A stretch of DNA of 64,000 nucleotides, from NCBI RefSeq assembly GCF_900109825.1, contig NZ_FOBL01000006.1:1-64000 (forward strand), in the 5' to 3' direction. The DNA is from Alkalibacterium putridalgicola (GTDB lineage: Bacteria; Bacillota; Bacilli; Lactobacillales; Carnobacteriaceae_A). The position numbers and the translations under genes were made by a program. This document shows positions 34,482 through 44,742 of this stretch, one piece after another. Under the pieces are notes generated by a model, which saw only the letters and a list, made by a program, of their open reading frames with translations, was not told the origin of the DNA and made no database searches. Every line of letters starts with the position of its first letter. The first letter of the stretch is position 1.

Positions 34482-35522
34482 ATGACTCAGAAAATTATGC
34501 TGGGCACATATACGAAAAGGAAAAGCAACGGGATCTACAGTATAGAATTAGATGAACAGAACAAACAGCTGACAGGGTTGAAAGAAGAAGTGAACGTCGA
34601 AAGCCCTACTTATCTTGCAGGTAACGATGACTACAGCCTGCTTTTTTCCATAGCTAAGTCATCTGATGGCAAAGGCGGCATCACATCATATAAACGCAGT
34701 AATGAGACAGACTCATATATAGAAGCAGACAGTGTCTTTGAAGAAGGCGCACCGCCCTGCTATATTGCTTACGATCAGTCTCGGAACCTTGTCTATACAG
34801 CCAACTATCATAAAGGGGAGGTTTGTGTTTACACAACTTCTGATGAAGGTGACTTGTCATTAGCAGACAAACATACTCACTCTGGAAAATCCGTTCATGA
34901 AAATCAGCAGTCGCCTCATGCCCATTATTTTGATTTGACGCCAGACGGTCAGTTCCTGGTTGCCTGTGATCTGGGGACCGATGAAGTCGTTATGTACACG
35001 TTAGACGAAGAGAACAAACTGACTGTCAGTGATGTGATTTCTGTCTCACCTGGAACCGGACCTCGACATGTGGTTTTTCATCCAAACAACCGCTTTGCCT
35101 ATGTTTTCGGAGAGTTGAGCAGTGACGTCATCGTCTTTAGCTACAATAATCAAAATGGCACGTTGAGTCCGATCCAGACTATCTCATCCATACCAAAAGA
35201 ACATGAATCATTTAACGGCGGAGCTGCTATTCGGGTTTCTTCAGATGGCAAGTTTGTCTATGCATCCAATCGCGGACATGATTCCATTGTTATTTATGCA
35301 GTGGCTGAAGATGGGACCTTATCTTTGATCAATTATACGCCGACTGAAGGGGAAACGCCTCGTGACTTCAATCTTGACCCTACTGAACGCTTTGTGGTCG
35401 TCGGCCACCAGGATTCAGATAATCTGACTTTATTTGAAAGAAATGAACAGGACGGGACACTTTCTCTTCTGCAGAAAGACATCTTTGCACCTGAAGTAAT
35501 CTGCGTGAAGTTCCAGTCTTAA
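34482..35522 (+). CDS. pgl: 6-phosphogluconolactonase-like beta-propeller protein
   Basis: A 346-residue seven-bladed propeller of the Pgl/YkgB lactonase family, which hydrolyses 6-phosphogluconolactone in the oxidative pentose phosphate pathway. Repeated blade signatures include SPTYLAGNDDYSLLF, SPHAHYFDLTPDGQFLVACDLGTDEV, GPRHVVFHPNNRFAYVFGEL and TPRDFNLDPTERFVVVGHQDS. AGGAGG is 8 nt before the ATG and a promoter is visible. A gluconate kinase and a phosphogluconate dehydrogenase at the end of the window act in the same pathway. Confidence 0.85.
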   Translation: MTQKIMLGTYTKRKSNGIYSIELDEQNKQLTGLKEEVNVESPTYLAGNDDYSLLFSIAKSSDGKGGITSYKRSNETDSYIEADSVFEEGAPPCYIAYDQSRNLVYTANYHKGEVCVYTTSDEGDLSLADKHTHSGKSVHENQQSPHAHYFDLTPDGQFLVACDLGTDEVVMYTLDEENKLTVSDVISVSPGTGPRHVVFHPNNRFAYVFGELSSDVIVFSYNNQNGTLSPIQTISSIPKEHESFNGGAAIRVSSDGKFVYASNRGHDSIVIYAVAEDGTLSLINYTPTEGETPRDFNLDPTERFVVVGHQDSDNLTLFERNEQDGTLSLLQKDIFAPEVICVKFQS

Positions 35523-35570
35523 ATCATTAACTTTCCACTATTATCATCACTACGTATCAAAGGAGAGCCT

Positions 35571-36194
35571 ATGCATCATTTTAAAACAGATGATTTATCA
35601 TTAAAGCAGCAATATAAATTTCTGACAGGAAGTGTGATCCCGCGACCTATCGCCTGGATCACGTCACTTAATCAATCAGCAGGCATCGTTAATTTAGCCC
35701 CCTTCAGTTTTTTCAGTGTGGCTTCCAATCAGATCCCGCTGCTTTCTGTTTCGATTTTAAGGACCAATGAAAAATCAAAAGACACAGCGGAAAATATTTT
35801 AAATCAGAAAGAAGCCGTGATTCATATCGTCAGCAGACCGTTGACTGAAGATATGAACGAAACCTCTGCACCGCTTGCTTCTGACGAAAGCGAACTTGAC
35901 CGGACAGACCTTCATTTAACGGAAAGCAGTACGGTCAGCGTCCCCGGCGTCGAGGAAGCCCTGATTCGTTTTGAAACCGTGCTGTATCAGTACGTTCCCA
36001 TAAAAAACGAGGCAGATGAAATCGTTACGGATCACTTTCTCCTGAAAGTGACAGATTTCCACTTCAATGAAGAGGTCTTCGATGCAGACAGAGATTACAT
36101 TCTGGCTGACAAGCTGGAACCTATGGCCCGTTTATCTGGAATGGATTATTCTGCTTTAGGCGATATCATCTCTATCATTCGTCCGACAAGTTAA
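35571..36194 (+). CDS. Flavin reductase-like (split FMN-binding barrel) protein
   Basis: A 207-residue flavoprotein of the flavin reductase/DIM6-NTAB family. It has the FMN-binding segment TGSVIPRPIAWITSLNQSAGIVNLAPFSFFSVAS (spread over about 21-53) and TAENILNQKEAVIHIVS. Members bind FMN and act as NAD(P)H:FMN reductases or similar; the substrate is unknown. AAAGGAGAG precedes the ATG. It follows the lactonase gene by 48 bp and shares the terminator at 36202-36240, so the two may be co-transcribed. Confidence 0.8.
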   Translation: MHHFKTDDLSLKQQYKFLTGSVIPRPIAWITSLNQSAGIVNLAPFSFFSVASNQIPLLSVSILRTNEKSKDTAENILNQKEAVIHIVSRPLTEDMNETSAPLASDESELDRTDLHLTESSTVSVPGVEEALIRFETVLYQYVPIKNEADEIVTDHFLLKVTDFHFNEEVFDADRDYILADKLEPMARLSGMDYSALGDIISIIRPTS

Positions 36195-36201
36195 AAAATT
36201 C

Positions 36202-36240
36202 AAAAAGCGTATCTGGACAAGTTACCCAGATACGCTTTTT
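36202..36240. terminator. Bidirectional terminator between convergent genes
   Basis: AAAAAGCGTATCTGG pairs perfectly with its complement (15 bp, 9-nt loop). The A and T ends allow use from both strands, serving the flavin reductase gene and the PTS EIIA gene. Confidence 0.85.
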
Positions 36241-36249
36241 AGTTTAAAA

Positions 36250-36756
36250 TTATTTAGAAGTCACTGTACCGATTTCGGTGCCTTTGGTCGTTTCTCCTGT
36301 AGTATTTAAAGAATAATCATCGACCTGATCCATATTCGTAAAGACGACGATCACTGTTTCTTTTTTGCCGGCTTCTTTCAGTCCGCTAAGATCAACAGTA
36401 GATATTTTCGTTTCAGAAGTGACGGTATCGCCCTCTTTAACTAATGTATCAAACGGGCCGCCTTCAAGTTCAACTGTATCGATACCTATGTGAACAAGCA
36501 CTTCGACACCGTTATCCAGTTCAAGACCTACGGCATGCTGGGTAGGAAAAACGCTGACAACTTTCCCGGGCCCCGGTGCAAACACATCACCGTCACTAGG
36601 TACAATGCCAAAGCCATCACCCATCATTTTTTGAGAAAAGACTGGATCTTCCACTTCTTCTATTGGAATCACCTTACCGTTAACCGGACTGGTCAAAGTT
36701 ACTTTTGGATTTTTTGATTCATTACCTTTACCTTTCAGAAAATCAAAAACGCCCAT
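36250..36756 (-). CDS. PTS glucose-type EIIA component (free-standing)
   Basis: A 168-residue EIIA-Glc (Crr) protein. The phosphorylated histidine is H89 in EVLVHIGIDTVELEGG, with the partner H74 in PTQHAVGLEL. It takes phosphate from HPr and passes it to EIIB of a sugar permease. No EIIB/EIIC is nearby, so it must serve a permease encoded elsewhere. The first ten residues (FDFLKGKGN) resemble the amphipathic N-terminus of E. coli EIIA-Glc. Stand-alone gene with its own terminator. Confidence 0.9.
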   Translation of the reverse strand: MGVFDFLKGKGNESKNPKVTLTSPVNGKVIPIEEVEDPVFSQKMMGDGFGIVPSDGDVFAPGPGKVVSVFPTQHAVGLELDNGVEVLVHIGIDTVELEGGPFDTLVKEGDTVTSETKISTVDLSGLKEAGKKETVIVVFTNMDQVDDYSLNTTGETTKGTEIGTVTSK

Positions 36757-36946
36757 ATTTCTCCCTACTTTCTTTAGTTACGTATTATAGTTTTATTCAC
36801 TACTACCTTAGTATTAATAATAGCACACTCTAAAGGAATCTTGAACCAAAATGATTTTTACATTAAAAAAGGCGATTCATCTGGCATTTTATGCTTAAGT
36901 TCGATATTATGATTAAGCGAATAAATTTTTTGAAGGAGATAATTAC

Positions 36947-37768
36947 GTGTTTATTGAAATAATTAAATCAATCATTCTCGGCATCGTTCAGGGGATCACT
37001 GAATGGCTCCCCATCTCAAGTACAGGACATATGATCCTGTTCGATGAGTTTCTTGTCTTGAATACGAGCGAGGCGTTTAAAGAAATGTTTTTTGTCGTCA
37101 TCCAGCTCGCATCGATACTGGCTGTCATCATCATCTTTTTCAAGAAGCTCAATCCTTTCGACGGGGATAAGACGGAGACTCAGAAAAAGGAAACGTGGCA
37201 TATCTGGCTGAAAGTCGTCATCGGGGTGATTCCTGCCGGCGTATTCGGCTTGCTGTTCGAGGATATGATCAATGATGTCTTCTATAACTGGCAGACCGTT
37301 TCTGTGGCGCTTATCGTCTACGGTATTGCGTTCATCGTCATTGAGAAGATGAACGAAGGGAAAGCACCGAAAATAGCAACTTGGGAACAACTGACCTACA
37401 AAGTCGCCTTGATGATCGGTTTCTTCCAGGTCCTGGCTCTAATACCCGGGACATCACGGTCCGGGGCGACGATCGTCGGAGCCATCCTGATCGGAACCGC
37501 CAGACCAATCGCGGCAGAATATTCGTTCTTCCTGTCGATCCCGGTCATGTTAGGCGCCAGCCTACTCAAACTAATCGGTTTCGGTTTCAGTTTCACACCG
37601 GCAGAACTTGTGATACTTCTCGTCGGCTGTCTTTTTTCTTTCGTGGTCTCGATCTTTGCCATCAAGTTCTTAATGAATTACATCAGAAAGAACGATTTCA
37701 GTTCATTCGGCTGGTACCGGATCGTTATCGGACTGGTCGTCATCGGGTATTTTGCAGTGCTAGGTTAA
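36947..37768 (+). CDS. uppP: Undecaprenyl-diphosphatase (UppP/BacA)
   Basis: A 273-residue membrane phosphatase recycling undecaprenyl pyrophosphate for wall polymer synthesis. Both family motifs are present: [15 protein letters not shown] (about 19-33) and [10 protein letters not shown] (about 166-175). Some eight hydrophobic segments. It starts with GTG after GAAGGAGA. Members of this family contribute to bacitracin tolerance. It ends in a strong terminator. Confidence 0.93.
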   Translation: MFIEIIKSIILGIVQGITEWLPISSTGHMILFDEFLVLNTSEAFKEMFFVVIQLASILAVIIIFFKKLNPFDGDKTETQKKETWHIWLKVVIGVIPAGVFGLLFEDMINDVFYNWQTVSVALIVYGIAFIVIEKMNEGKAPKIATWEQLTYKVALMIGFFQVLALIPGTSRSGATIVGAILIGTARPIAAEYSFFLSIPVMLGASLLKLIGFGFSFTPAELVILLVGCLFSFVVSIFAIKFLMNYIRKNDFSSFGWYRIVIGLVVIGYFAVLG

Positions 37769-37779
37769 TCTAGATAATG

Positions 37780-37819
37780 AAGAAGAGGATGGGGTCGTAC
37801 TGCGACCCATCCTCTTCTT
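37780..37819 (+). terminator. Intrinsic terminator of uppP
   Basis: AAGAAGAGGATGGG pairs with CCCATCCTCTTCTT, extended by TCG/CGA past a bulged G, followed by a T-rich run. Confidence 0.8.
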
Positions 37820-38092
37820 TCATTTTTATTTTTAGACTTTATAAGGCCTTCTGATCTGCTTGAATGCTTCAAGACACGTTTCCGGTTAATTATTACGTCA
37901 GTGTGTTCTATTATAGCTTTTGGAACATGTTCTGAGCTCGCTCTTTCCATAAACATATTCCTAACTCTTTTCAAGAAGAAGTTCCGTACCATAAAGGAGA
38001 AGTAGCGGTCTCTAACGCCATCAACTCCCTTCCCACCGTCTCTTTTGATCATTCGATTCACAACATAGCCAAGTCCAAAGACTTTTACCCTA
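37820..38092. other. Gene-free stretch with unassigned open frames
   Basis: 273 bp between the uppP terminator and the stop of the NCS2 permease gene. A minus-strand frame (GTG at 38061) and a shorter plus-strand frame stay open here, but neither has a ribosome binding site or a product I recognise. It may be a decayed gene fragment. No convincing terminator for the permease is visible. Confidence 0.4.
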
Positions 38093-39343
38093 TTATATTA
38101 AGAAATAGGTCGCAAGAAGCGTGAGCAGGAACAGACCGCTCACGGTCCACTGAACAAGGCTCAGTTTCACTTTTTTTCCTATAATAATCTGTACAAAGGG
38201 ATAGGCGATGAAACCATAAGCCATGCCGTCCACGATACTGCCGGTAAGCGGGATCAAGGCAATGATCGCAGCGAGCGGAAGCCACTCCAGGTTTTTTTCT
38301 ACCTGGATCGATCTGACTGTCAATGCCATTGACGCTCCCGTCGCAACGATCACAGGCCCCACCGCTTCTGAAGGAATATAAGATAAAAAAGGCGTAAGGA
38401 CCAATGCCAGAAGGAACATAACACCAGTAGTCATAGCGGTTAAGCCAGTTCGCCCACCTTCAGCGATACCGGCTCCGTTTTCTGCAACCGGGATGGCCGG
38501 GCTGGTTCCTAAAAGACCTGAGAGAAAACCTGCAATAGCCCCCATCTTATAAGCTTTTAAACTTCTTTCTTTGTCTGACAGAAGGGCTTCGATCATTCCG
38601 ATCGTTTCAAACATTAAAAGCATCGTGAGTGAAAAAACACCAAGTAGAAATTCGACGGTCAGCAGCTGGCTGAAATCGATAGCGGTAACGAGTTCTCCGA
38701 AACTAAAGAGCGATCCCAGATCAAAAGAAACCGGTTCAAAGGAATCAAAATAAATCACCCAGTAAAGCAGTGTCGTAAACAGGATCGTATAGAGGAACCC
38801 GCCTTTGACTTCAAAGCGTTTGATCAAAATCACAAAAATCAGTCCGAGGATACCCACCGTATTCCACTGAAGGGCGCCTTCAGTTAAAACACCCATATTT
38901 TCAAATCCGATCAGCATCAGAAACAGTCCGATACCGACAGTGATCGCCTGTTTCAGCATCGTTGGTATAGACTGGCTCAGTTTACTCATCACGCCGCTCA
39001 AAGCGAGCAAGGTGAAGATCGCCCCTGAAACAACGACGACCCCCAGACTCGACTGCCAGGTCAGACCGATAGCGGCCACTAAAGTAAAGGTGAAGAACGC
39101 ATTCTCCCCCATGCCCGGAGCCATGGCCAAGGGAACGTTTGCAAACCATCCCATCAAAAAACTGCCTATAGCCGAGATGAAAATAGTAGAAAAAACACTG
39201 TATTCGCTGGGTACGCCAGCCTGTCCCAAGATCATCGGATTGACGAACAGGACATAGGAAATGGAGAAAAATGTCACTAAACCAGCCAAGACTTCCTGTC
39301 TGACCGTCGTATTGTTCTGAGTTAAATCAAATCGTTTAAACAT
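38093..39343 (-). CDS. NCS2/AzgA-type nucleobase permease
   Basis: A 416-residue permease with about 12-13 membrane segments. Family motifs include TFFSISYVLFVNPMIL near the N-terminus, MAPGMGENAFFTFT, LLGTSPAIPVAENGAGIAEGGRTG split over the substrate region, and IPLTGSIVDGMAYGFI. The AzgA/PbuG branch imports guanine, hypoxanthine or adenine with protons; the exact base is not readable. No purine riboswitch is visible in the 111 bp upstream. Single-gene unit. Confidence 0.87.
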   Translation of the reverse strand: MFKRFDLTQNNTTVRQEVLAGLVTFFSISYVLFVNPMILGQAGVPSEYSVFSTIFISAIGSFLMGWFANVPLAMAPGMGENAFFTFTLVAAIGLTWQSSLGVVVVSGAIFTLLALSGVMSKLSQSIPTMLKQAITVGIGLFLMLIGFENMGVLTEGALQWNTVGILGLIFVILIKRFEVKGGFLYTILFTTLLYWVIYFDSFEPVSFDLGSLFSFGELVTAIDFSQLLTVEFLLGVFSLTMLLMFETIGMIEALLSDKERSLKAYKMGAIAGFLSGLLGTSPAIPVAENGAGIAEGGRTGLTAMTTGVMFLLALVLTPFLSYIPSEAVGPVIVATGASMALTVRSIQVEKNLEWLPLAAIIALIPLTGSIVDGMAYGFIAYPFVQIIIGKKVKLSLVQWTVSGLFLLTLLATYFLI

Positions 39344-39418
39344 TGAATAATAGCCTCTTTCTATTTATTTGACAGCACATTTCAGTTTAACAAGATTCAA
39401 CTCAAATGAAAAGAAAAA

Positions 39419-39441
39419 CTTGCCCCCAGAAAGGAGACAAG
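39419..39441 (-). terminator. Intrinsic terminator of glgP
   Basis: On the minus strand CTTGTCTCC pairs with GGGGGCAAG (9 bp with two G-T pairs), loop TTTCT, followed by five T. Confidence 0.65.
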
Positions 39442-39454
39442 CTACTCTTTGTAA

Positions 39455-41893
39455 TTAAGCTATCGGTCCATCTAAAGGTTCGACACCCGTCGATTGCTCG
39501 CTGCATTGTTTTGCTTTCCAGATATCATCTGCATAACGTTTGATCGTATAGTCAGCTGAAAATGGTGCAGACGACGCAATATTTATAAGAGACTTGCGTG
39601 TCCACTCTTTTTGATCCTTGTAAAGTTCATCCACTTTTCTCTGTGCTTCGATATACGAGTCAAAATCTTTCAGCACAAAATACTCGTCATTATAATTGAC
39701 CAGTGAATCGAATATCGCGTAACCCTCGTCCTGCAGACCTGGGATCGTCCCGTCTGTCAAAGCATCAAGTGTACGGCGCAGTTTTTCGTTCGACTCGTAT
39801 ATGCCTCGGGCATTATAGTCCCCTGCTGCCTTCAAATCATATACTTCATTGCTTGAAAGGCCGAAAATGAACATATTCTCCTGACCTACAAAATCTTTGA
39901 TCTCGATATTAGCACCGTCAAGCGTCGCCAGCGTCAACGCACCGTTAGCCATCAGTTTCATATTGCTTGTTCCTGAAGCCTCCATACTGGCTAGAGAAAT
40001 CTGTTCGCTGACGTCTGCCGCAGGGATGATCTTCTCTGCAAGCGATACGCCGTAGTTCTCGAAGAAGACGATCTTCAGCTTGTCGCCGACATCCGGATCG
40101 TTATTGACCAGATTTGCTAAGGAGTTGATGACTTTGATGATCTGTTTGGCATAAATATAACTTGGTGCCGCCTTCGCCCCAAAAATAAAGACGCGCGGGA
40201 CATAGTCTGCTGTCGGGTTCTCTTTGATTTCAAGGTAGCGATGAAGAATGTGGAGCAGATTCAGATGCTGACGCTTGTAAGCATGCAGACGCTTGATCTG
40301 AACATCAAAGATAGCTTTCGGATCGACCTTGACCCCTTTGACTTCTTCGATATAATCAGCTAAACGCTGTTTGTTTTCAAGTTTTATGTCTGCCAGCTTC
40401 TGAAGAGTTTTCTTGTCTTTTTCAAAACTCTTGAATACCTTCAGCTCTGATGGATTCGTCTTCCACTCTTCACCGATCTTTTTGTCAATAAGCTGAGTCA
40501 GGCCTGGATTAGACAAATGCACCCATCGTCTTTGAGTGATCCCATTCGTTTTGTTGTTGAAACGTTCAGGGTAGAGTTCAAAGAAATCTTTCAATACATC
40601 GTTCATCAAGATCTCTGTATGCAGCTTAGCTACACCGTTGACACTGTGACTGCCGATAACAGCCAGATGAGCCATGTTGACGACCCCGTTCTGCAATATA
40701 GCTGTCTGCCACGTGATACGTTCACCGTAGATCGGCATCGTGGTTTCCACGAAGCGACGATTGATTTCCTCAATGATCATGTAGATACGAGGAAGCAGAT
40801 CCTTCATCATATCGATCGGCCACTTTTCAAGTGCTTCTCTTAAAATAGTATGGTTAGTATAGCTGCATGTCTTGAAAGTGATCTCCCACGCCTGCTCCCA
40901 AGTCAAGTGCTCTTCATCAAGAAGGATGCGCATCATTTCCGGAATCACTAGCGCTGGATGTGTATCATTGATATGAATAGCTACTTTATCTGGTATATTT
41001 TTTCTTGGAAGATTGTACTTTCTGAAATGACGCAGGATCGACTGGACACCTGCAGAAACCATGAAATATTCCTGTTTCAGTCTTAAAAGACGGCCTTCAT
41101 AATTAGAATCATCCGGATACAGGACTTGCGTGATCTCTTTGATCGGTTCAGTCGCTTCCAGCGTATGATAATTCTCTTCCTCATCGATCGGGATCTCTGC
41201 TGACCAAAGTCTTAAGTTGTTTACTATATCATTTCGGTACCCGACCATTGGCGTATCATAAGGAACGGCCAGGACATTCAAAGTATTCTCGTACTTGGCT
41301 TCCATGAATCCTAGATGGTTTTCTTCTAGCCAGACATTGCCGCCGAACCTTACCATACAGGTGGATTTGTCGTTCCGTGTTTCCCAGATGTTTCTGTGTC
41401 GCAGCCAGTTTTCAGGCAGTTCGACCTGATAGCCGTCCACAAATTTCTGTCTGAAAAGTCCATATTGATAACGGATGCCGTTGCCGTTGCCGGGGATGCC
41501 CAGAGAGGCTAAGGAATCCATAAAGCAGGAAGCCAGGCGTCCCAGTCCGCCGTTTCCAAGTGCTGGATCTGCTTCGGCCTCTTCTAATTCATCAAAGGAA
41601 AGTCCCATCTCCTGCAGCCCTTCTCTAATCGTATCAAGCAAACCTAAATTATAGGCATTGCTTTCCAGCTGCCGTCCGGGAAGAAATTCCATTGAAAAAT
41701 AAAAGACCTGCTTGACGCTGTTCTTCACGTATTTCTCTCGTGTTTCTTTCCAGTTGCCTGACAAATAATTTTTCACGTACATGCCAAGAGCATTGTATAA
41801 CTGCTCGGTAGATCCTTCTTCATAAGAATAAGCGTACATACTTTGAAACTGTACTTTAAAATCTTTTATGAACTCTTTAACTGTTAGTGTCAT
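39455..41893 (-). CDS. glgP: Glycogen/starch phosphorylase
   Basis: An 812-residue PLP-dependent phosphorylase releasing glucose 1-phosphate from alpha-1,4-glucan ends. Family landmarks: ALGNGGLGRLASCFMDS split (about 110-126), NYEGRLLRLKQEYF, HINDTHPAL, and near the C-terminus the PLP-lysine region EASGTSNMKLMANGALTLATLDGAN (spread over about 640-664, Lys in NMK). The ATG at 41893 has GGAGG 7 nt upstream; the nearby ATG 6 nt earlier is too close. It follows glgA after a terminator-like hairpin, so it may have its own promoter or be read through. Confidence 0.93.
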   Translation of the reverse strand: MTLTVKEFIKDFKVQFQSMYAYSYEEGSTEQLYNALGMYVKNYLSGNWKETREKYVKNSVKQVFYFSMEFLPGRQLESNAYNLGLLDTIREGLQEMGLSFDELEEAEADPALGNGGLGRLASCFMDSLASLGIPGNGNGIRYQYGLFRQKFVDGYQVELPENWLRHRNIWETRNDKSTCMVRFGGNVWLEENHLGFMEAKYENTLNVLAVPYDTPMVGYRNDIVNNLRLWSAEIPIDEEENYHTLEATEPIKEITQVLYPDDSNYEGRLLRLKQEYFMVSAGVQSILRHFRKYNLPRKNIPDKVAIHINDTHPALVIPEMMRILLDEEHLTWEQAWEITFKTCSYTNHTILREALEKWPIDMMKDLLPRIYMIIEEINRRFVETTMPIYGERITWQTAILQNGVVNMAHLAVIGSHSVNGVAKLHTEILMNDVLKDFFELYPERFNNKTNGITQRRWVHLSNPGLTQLIDKKIGEEWKTNPSELKVFKSFEKDKKTLQKLADIKLENKQRLADYIEEVKGVKVDPKAIFDVQIKRLHAYKRQHLNLLHILHRYLEIKENPTADYVPRVFIFGAKAAPSYIYAKQIIKVINSLANLVNNDPDVGDKLKIVFFENYGVSLAEKIIPAADVSEQISLASMEASGTSNMKLMANGALTLATLDGANIEIKDFVGQENMFIFGLSSNEVYDLKAAGDYNARGIYESNEKLRRTLDALTDGTIPGLQDEGYAIFDSLVNYNDEYFVLKDFDSYIEAQRKVDELYKDQKEWTRKSLINIASSAPFSADYTIKRYADDIWKAKQCSEQSTGVEPLDGPIA

Positions 41894-42075
41894 AAGCATA
41901 CCTCCATGTGTTGATAACAAGTATACCCCAAAGGTAAAAATAAGAAAAGATACTTGTAAGGCTCTTGTTTCAAGCTGCTAGACCAATCTGCATATAATAA
42001 CGTGTATTATCCATTCTTTTGATCAGATATGTTAATCGTGTAACATATGTCGAATCTTCTACTATTTCAATGAAA

Positions 42076-42112
42076 AGCTCGTACGACCAGTATCTTCCCG
42101 GTCATACGAGCT
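42076..42112 (-). terminator. Hairpin between glgA and glgP
   Basis: AGCTCGTATGACC and GGTCGTACGAGCT form a 13-bp stem (one G-T pair) followed by TTTTC on the minus strand. It should end or attenuate the glgBCDA transcript before glgP. Confidence 0.75.
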
Positions 42113-42119
42113 CTCCCTT

Positions 42120-43559
42120 TTAATAAACGAGATATTTATATTTTTCAATATACTCCTGTGCCGATTTTTCCCAGCTGTTATCTTGCTTCATAGCTCTTAT
42201 CTGAAGCTTTTTGAAACTTTCGGGTTTATCGTAATACAAAGTCAACGCACGGTCGATCGTGTCCAGCATCGTCTGTGTATTGAAGTCATAAAAACTAAAC
42301 CCGTTCCCTTCATCCGTTACCGGATTATAAGGATCGATCGTATCGACTAGACCGCCTACTTCATGAACGATAGGCAGCGTGCCGTATCTTAAAGAGTTAA
42401 GCTGAGACAAACCGCAAGGCTCGAATTCTGAAGGCATGAGGAAGAAATCCACACCGGCATAGATCCACTGAGCCAGTTTACTGTCAAAGTGGATGATCGC
42501 CTGACAAGTATCCGGATACTTGTCAGTGAAATATCTGAAAGCATCTTCAAAGTACGGCTTGCCTGTGCCAAGCAGTACGAACTGCACATTCCGGTAGGTG
42601 AGCAGTTCTTCCATGGCATCGACGATGAGCTGCACGCCTTTTTGTTCGTCAAGACGTGTGACGACGCCGATAAGAGCTATATCGTCGTCTTCAGGCAGCC
42701 CCACCTTCTCCTGCAGGGCCTGCTTGTTTTTAGCCTTGCCGCTTAGATCTTCTGTAGAAAAGTTGTAAGGGACCGTTTCATCTGTCTCGGGATCATAGGT
42801 ATCGTAATCGATACCGTTCAAAATCCCGACCAGTTTATGGCTGATCTTTCGCAAATCATTATCCAGACCGTAGCCGAACTCGGGTGTTTTGATCTCTTCT
42901 GCATAGGTCGGACTGACTGTCGTGACCAAGTCAGAATAATACAAGGCACCTTTCAGCCAGCAGACTTTATCCCCGTACTTCAAGCCTTCTTCATGGAAAG
43001 CAGCATAACCGATATTGTAGAGATCAGACAGAATATACTGATCATATACTCCCTGATAGAGGATGTTATGGATCGTGATCACTGTCTTGATGTCTTTCAG
43101 TGCATTGATCCAGGCATACTTATCTTTAAGCAGCACAGGAATCATCGCGGTCTGCCAGTCATTGACATGGAAAACATCGGGAATAAAATCGATCTTCTCA
43201 AGCATTTCGATAGCAGCCTGCTGAAAGAAAGCAAAGCGCTCGCCGTCGTCACCGTAATCATACAGTCCTGAACGGTCGAAATAAAAGAGGTTATCGATAA
43301 AATAATAGGTTACTGAATCTTTTTCCAGTTTTTTTATCCCACAGTACTGATGGCGCCAGCCAACTTCTACTGTGAAATCGGTGACGTCTTCCAGCTGAGC
43401 CTTGGTTTCTTCATCCAATTTCTGTACAAAGTACGGCAGCACGACGCGGACGTCATGTCCATTCTCTGCTAGCTCTTTGGGTAAGGCTCCCATCACATCA
43501 CCGAGGCCGCCTGTTTTGAAAAAGGGCGCGCACTCCGAGGCGGCAAATAATAGTTTCAT
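42120..43559 (-). CDS. glgA: Glycogen synthase
   Basis: A 479-residue GT5 glucosyltransferase extending glycogen from ADP-glucose. It has the substrate motif KTGGLGDVMGALPKEL near the N-terminus, HNILYQG, and C-terminal GVVTRLDEQKG, PSEFEPCGLSQL and YGTLPIVHEVGGLVDT (Glu nucleotide site). The ATG at 43559 matches the family start; a GTG four codons earlier overlaps the ribosome binding site AGGAAGG. It begins 4 bp after glgD. Confidence 0.94.
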   Translation of the reverse strand: MKLLFAASECAPFFKTGGLGDVMGALPKELAENGHDVRVVLPYFVQKLDEETKAQLEDVTDFTVEVGWRHQYCGIKKLEKDSVTYYFIDNLFYFDRSGLYDYGDDGERFAFFQQAAIEMLEKIDFIPDVFHVNDWQTAMIPVLLKDKYAWINALKDIKTVITIHNILYQGVYDQYILSDLYNIGYAAFHEEGLKYGDKVCWLKGALYYSDLVTTVSPTYAEEIKTPEFGYGLDNDLRKISHKLVGILNGIDYDTYDPETDETVPYNFSTEDLSGKAKNKQALQEKVGLPEDDDIALIGVVTRLDEQKGVQLIVDAMEELLTYRNVQFVLLGTGKPYFEDAFRYFTDKYPDTCQAIIHFDSKLAQWIYAGVDFFLMPSEFEPCGLSQLNSLRYGTLPIVHEVGGLVDTIDPYNPVTDEGNGFSFYDFNTQTMLDTIDRALTLYYDKPESFKKLQIRAMKQDNSWEKSAQEYIEKYKYLVY

Positions 43560-43563
43560 TTTT

Positions 43564-44742
43564 TTATTCACCTTCCTCTATATCTCCTTCTGCATGAATG
43601 ATACTGTCTTTAGATACAACTATCGGCTCTTCGGCTGTTCCTTCCAGTCTGGCACCCTTCTTGACATAAACGTGCTTATCAAGAATGACATGTTTCAAAT
43701 GGACATCTTCCTCGATGCAGCAGTCCTGCATGATGATCGAGTCCTCGACATTCGCGCCTTCGGCAATCGACACTTTACGGAAGATCATCGAATTTTTAAC
43801 GCTGCCGTAGATCTCACAGTCATTGGCAAACTGTGCATTATTGATTTCCGACTGTTTTCCGTAATAAGTCGGTGCTGAATTTTTAGGCTTGGTAAGTACC
43901 GGATTGGCCCGATAGAACAAAGCATTGAAGTTGTCTTCATTCAGCATATCCATATTTGCCTGGTAGTAGCTTCTGATGTCTTCGATAACTTTCAGATAAC
44001 CTGTATACTCGAAACCGTATATCTCGTCATCGGCCTCTCTGCTGAATTTGATCAAATTGTCTGTCGTGATATCCACATGCTGATTCTTGGCTTCAAACAG
44101 ATAGGTCAAGAACTTGTCTTTGCTCATGATCATCATTTCCATGTTTATAAGAAGGTCTGCGTCCTGGTCAGATATTTCTGTCACTGGACGTGAGCCTTCG
44201 ACACAGTCATCGTCATTTTTACTCATGATGAGCGACGAATAGATCGAATCTTCCCGAACTTCACTGCGCTTGATTTTCTTATAAATCACGGTTACGTCGC
44301 TTTTTTTCTTTTCGTGGAACTGAAGAAGCGAATCCAGACGAATGTTTGAAAGCATACTTGACCCCATGAGGATCACATACTCTGCATTCGAACGAGAGAC
44401 ATAGTGGTAGTGGTCTTCGTAATAATTACCGATATAACCATCATTATCCTCAAGTTCTGCTTTCAGATTGATATGAGAATGCGTGAACACACCGCCTCCG
44501 ACAGAGGATTCAAGCCCCCAAGTCGCTCCAGATCTGATATGGTCGTACAGAGAGTGTCCCGAACCTCCTATGAAAAGGGCGGCTGAAGAAGCTTCTATGC
44601 TCGACAGACTGGAAAAGGGGAAATCGATCAGACGGTAGCGGCAGCCGAACGGCAAAGATGCCAGCGGTCTTCTCTTAGTCAGCGGCATGAGTTTCTCACT
44701 ATTTTCCACTAGATTTAATATTGGCGCGATTTTAGTTCTCAT
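43564..44742 (-). CDS. glgD: Glucose-1-phosphate adenylyltransferase-like subunit GlgD
   Basis: A 392-residue partner of GlgC. It keeps the nucleotidyltransferase fold and left-handed beta-helix C-terminus ([25 protein letters not shown] spread over several turns), but lacks the catalytic GGQGSRL loop: the N-terminus reads [20 protein letters not shown]. In bacilli GlgD is non-catalytic and forms a more active heterotetramer with GlgC. The ATG at 44742 lies 8 nt after GGGAGG and overlaps glgC by 11 bp, indicating coupling. Confidence 0.92.
   Translation of the reverse strand: MRTKIAPILNLVENSEKLMPLTKRRPLASLPFGCRYRLIDFPFSSLSSIEASSAALFIGGSGHSLYDHIRSGATWGLESSVGGGVFTHSHINLKAELEDNDGYIGNYYEDHYHYVSRSNAEYVILMGSSMLSNIRLDSLLQFHEKKKSDVTVIYKKIKRSEVREDSIYSSLIMSKNDDDCVEGSRPVTEISDQDADLLINMEMMIMSKDKFLTYLFEAKNQHVDITTDNLIKFSREADDEIYGFEYTGYLKVIEDIRSYYQANMDMLNEDNFNALFYRANPVLTKPKNSAPTYYGKQSEINNAQFANDCEIYGSVKNSMIFRKVSIAEGANVEDSIIMQDCCIEEDVHLKHVILDKHVYVKKGARLEGTAEEPIVVSKDSIIHAEGDIEEGE

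Noticed and set aside
37765-38061. 98-aa minus-strand ORF behind uppP
   Set aside because: No ribosome binding site, it runs through the uppP terminator, and I recognise no family. Kept only as a note on an unassigned stretch.
37820-38092. Transposase remnant or insertion sequence end
   Set aside because: No terminal inverted repeats, no DDE motif and no target duplication are visible.
39344-39454. Purine riboswitch before the NCS2 permease
   Set aside because: The 111 bp upstream contains the glgP terminator but not the conserved purine aptamer core.
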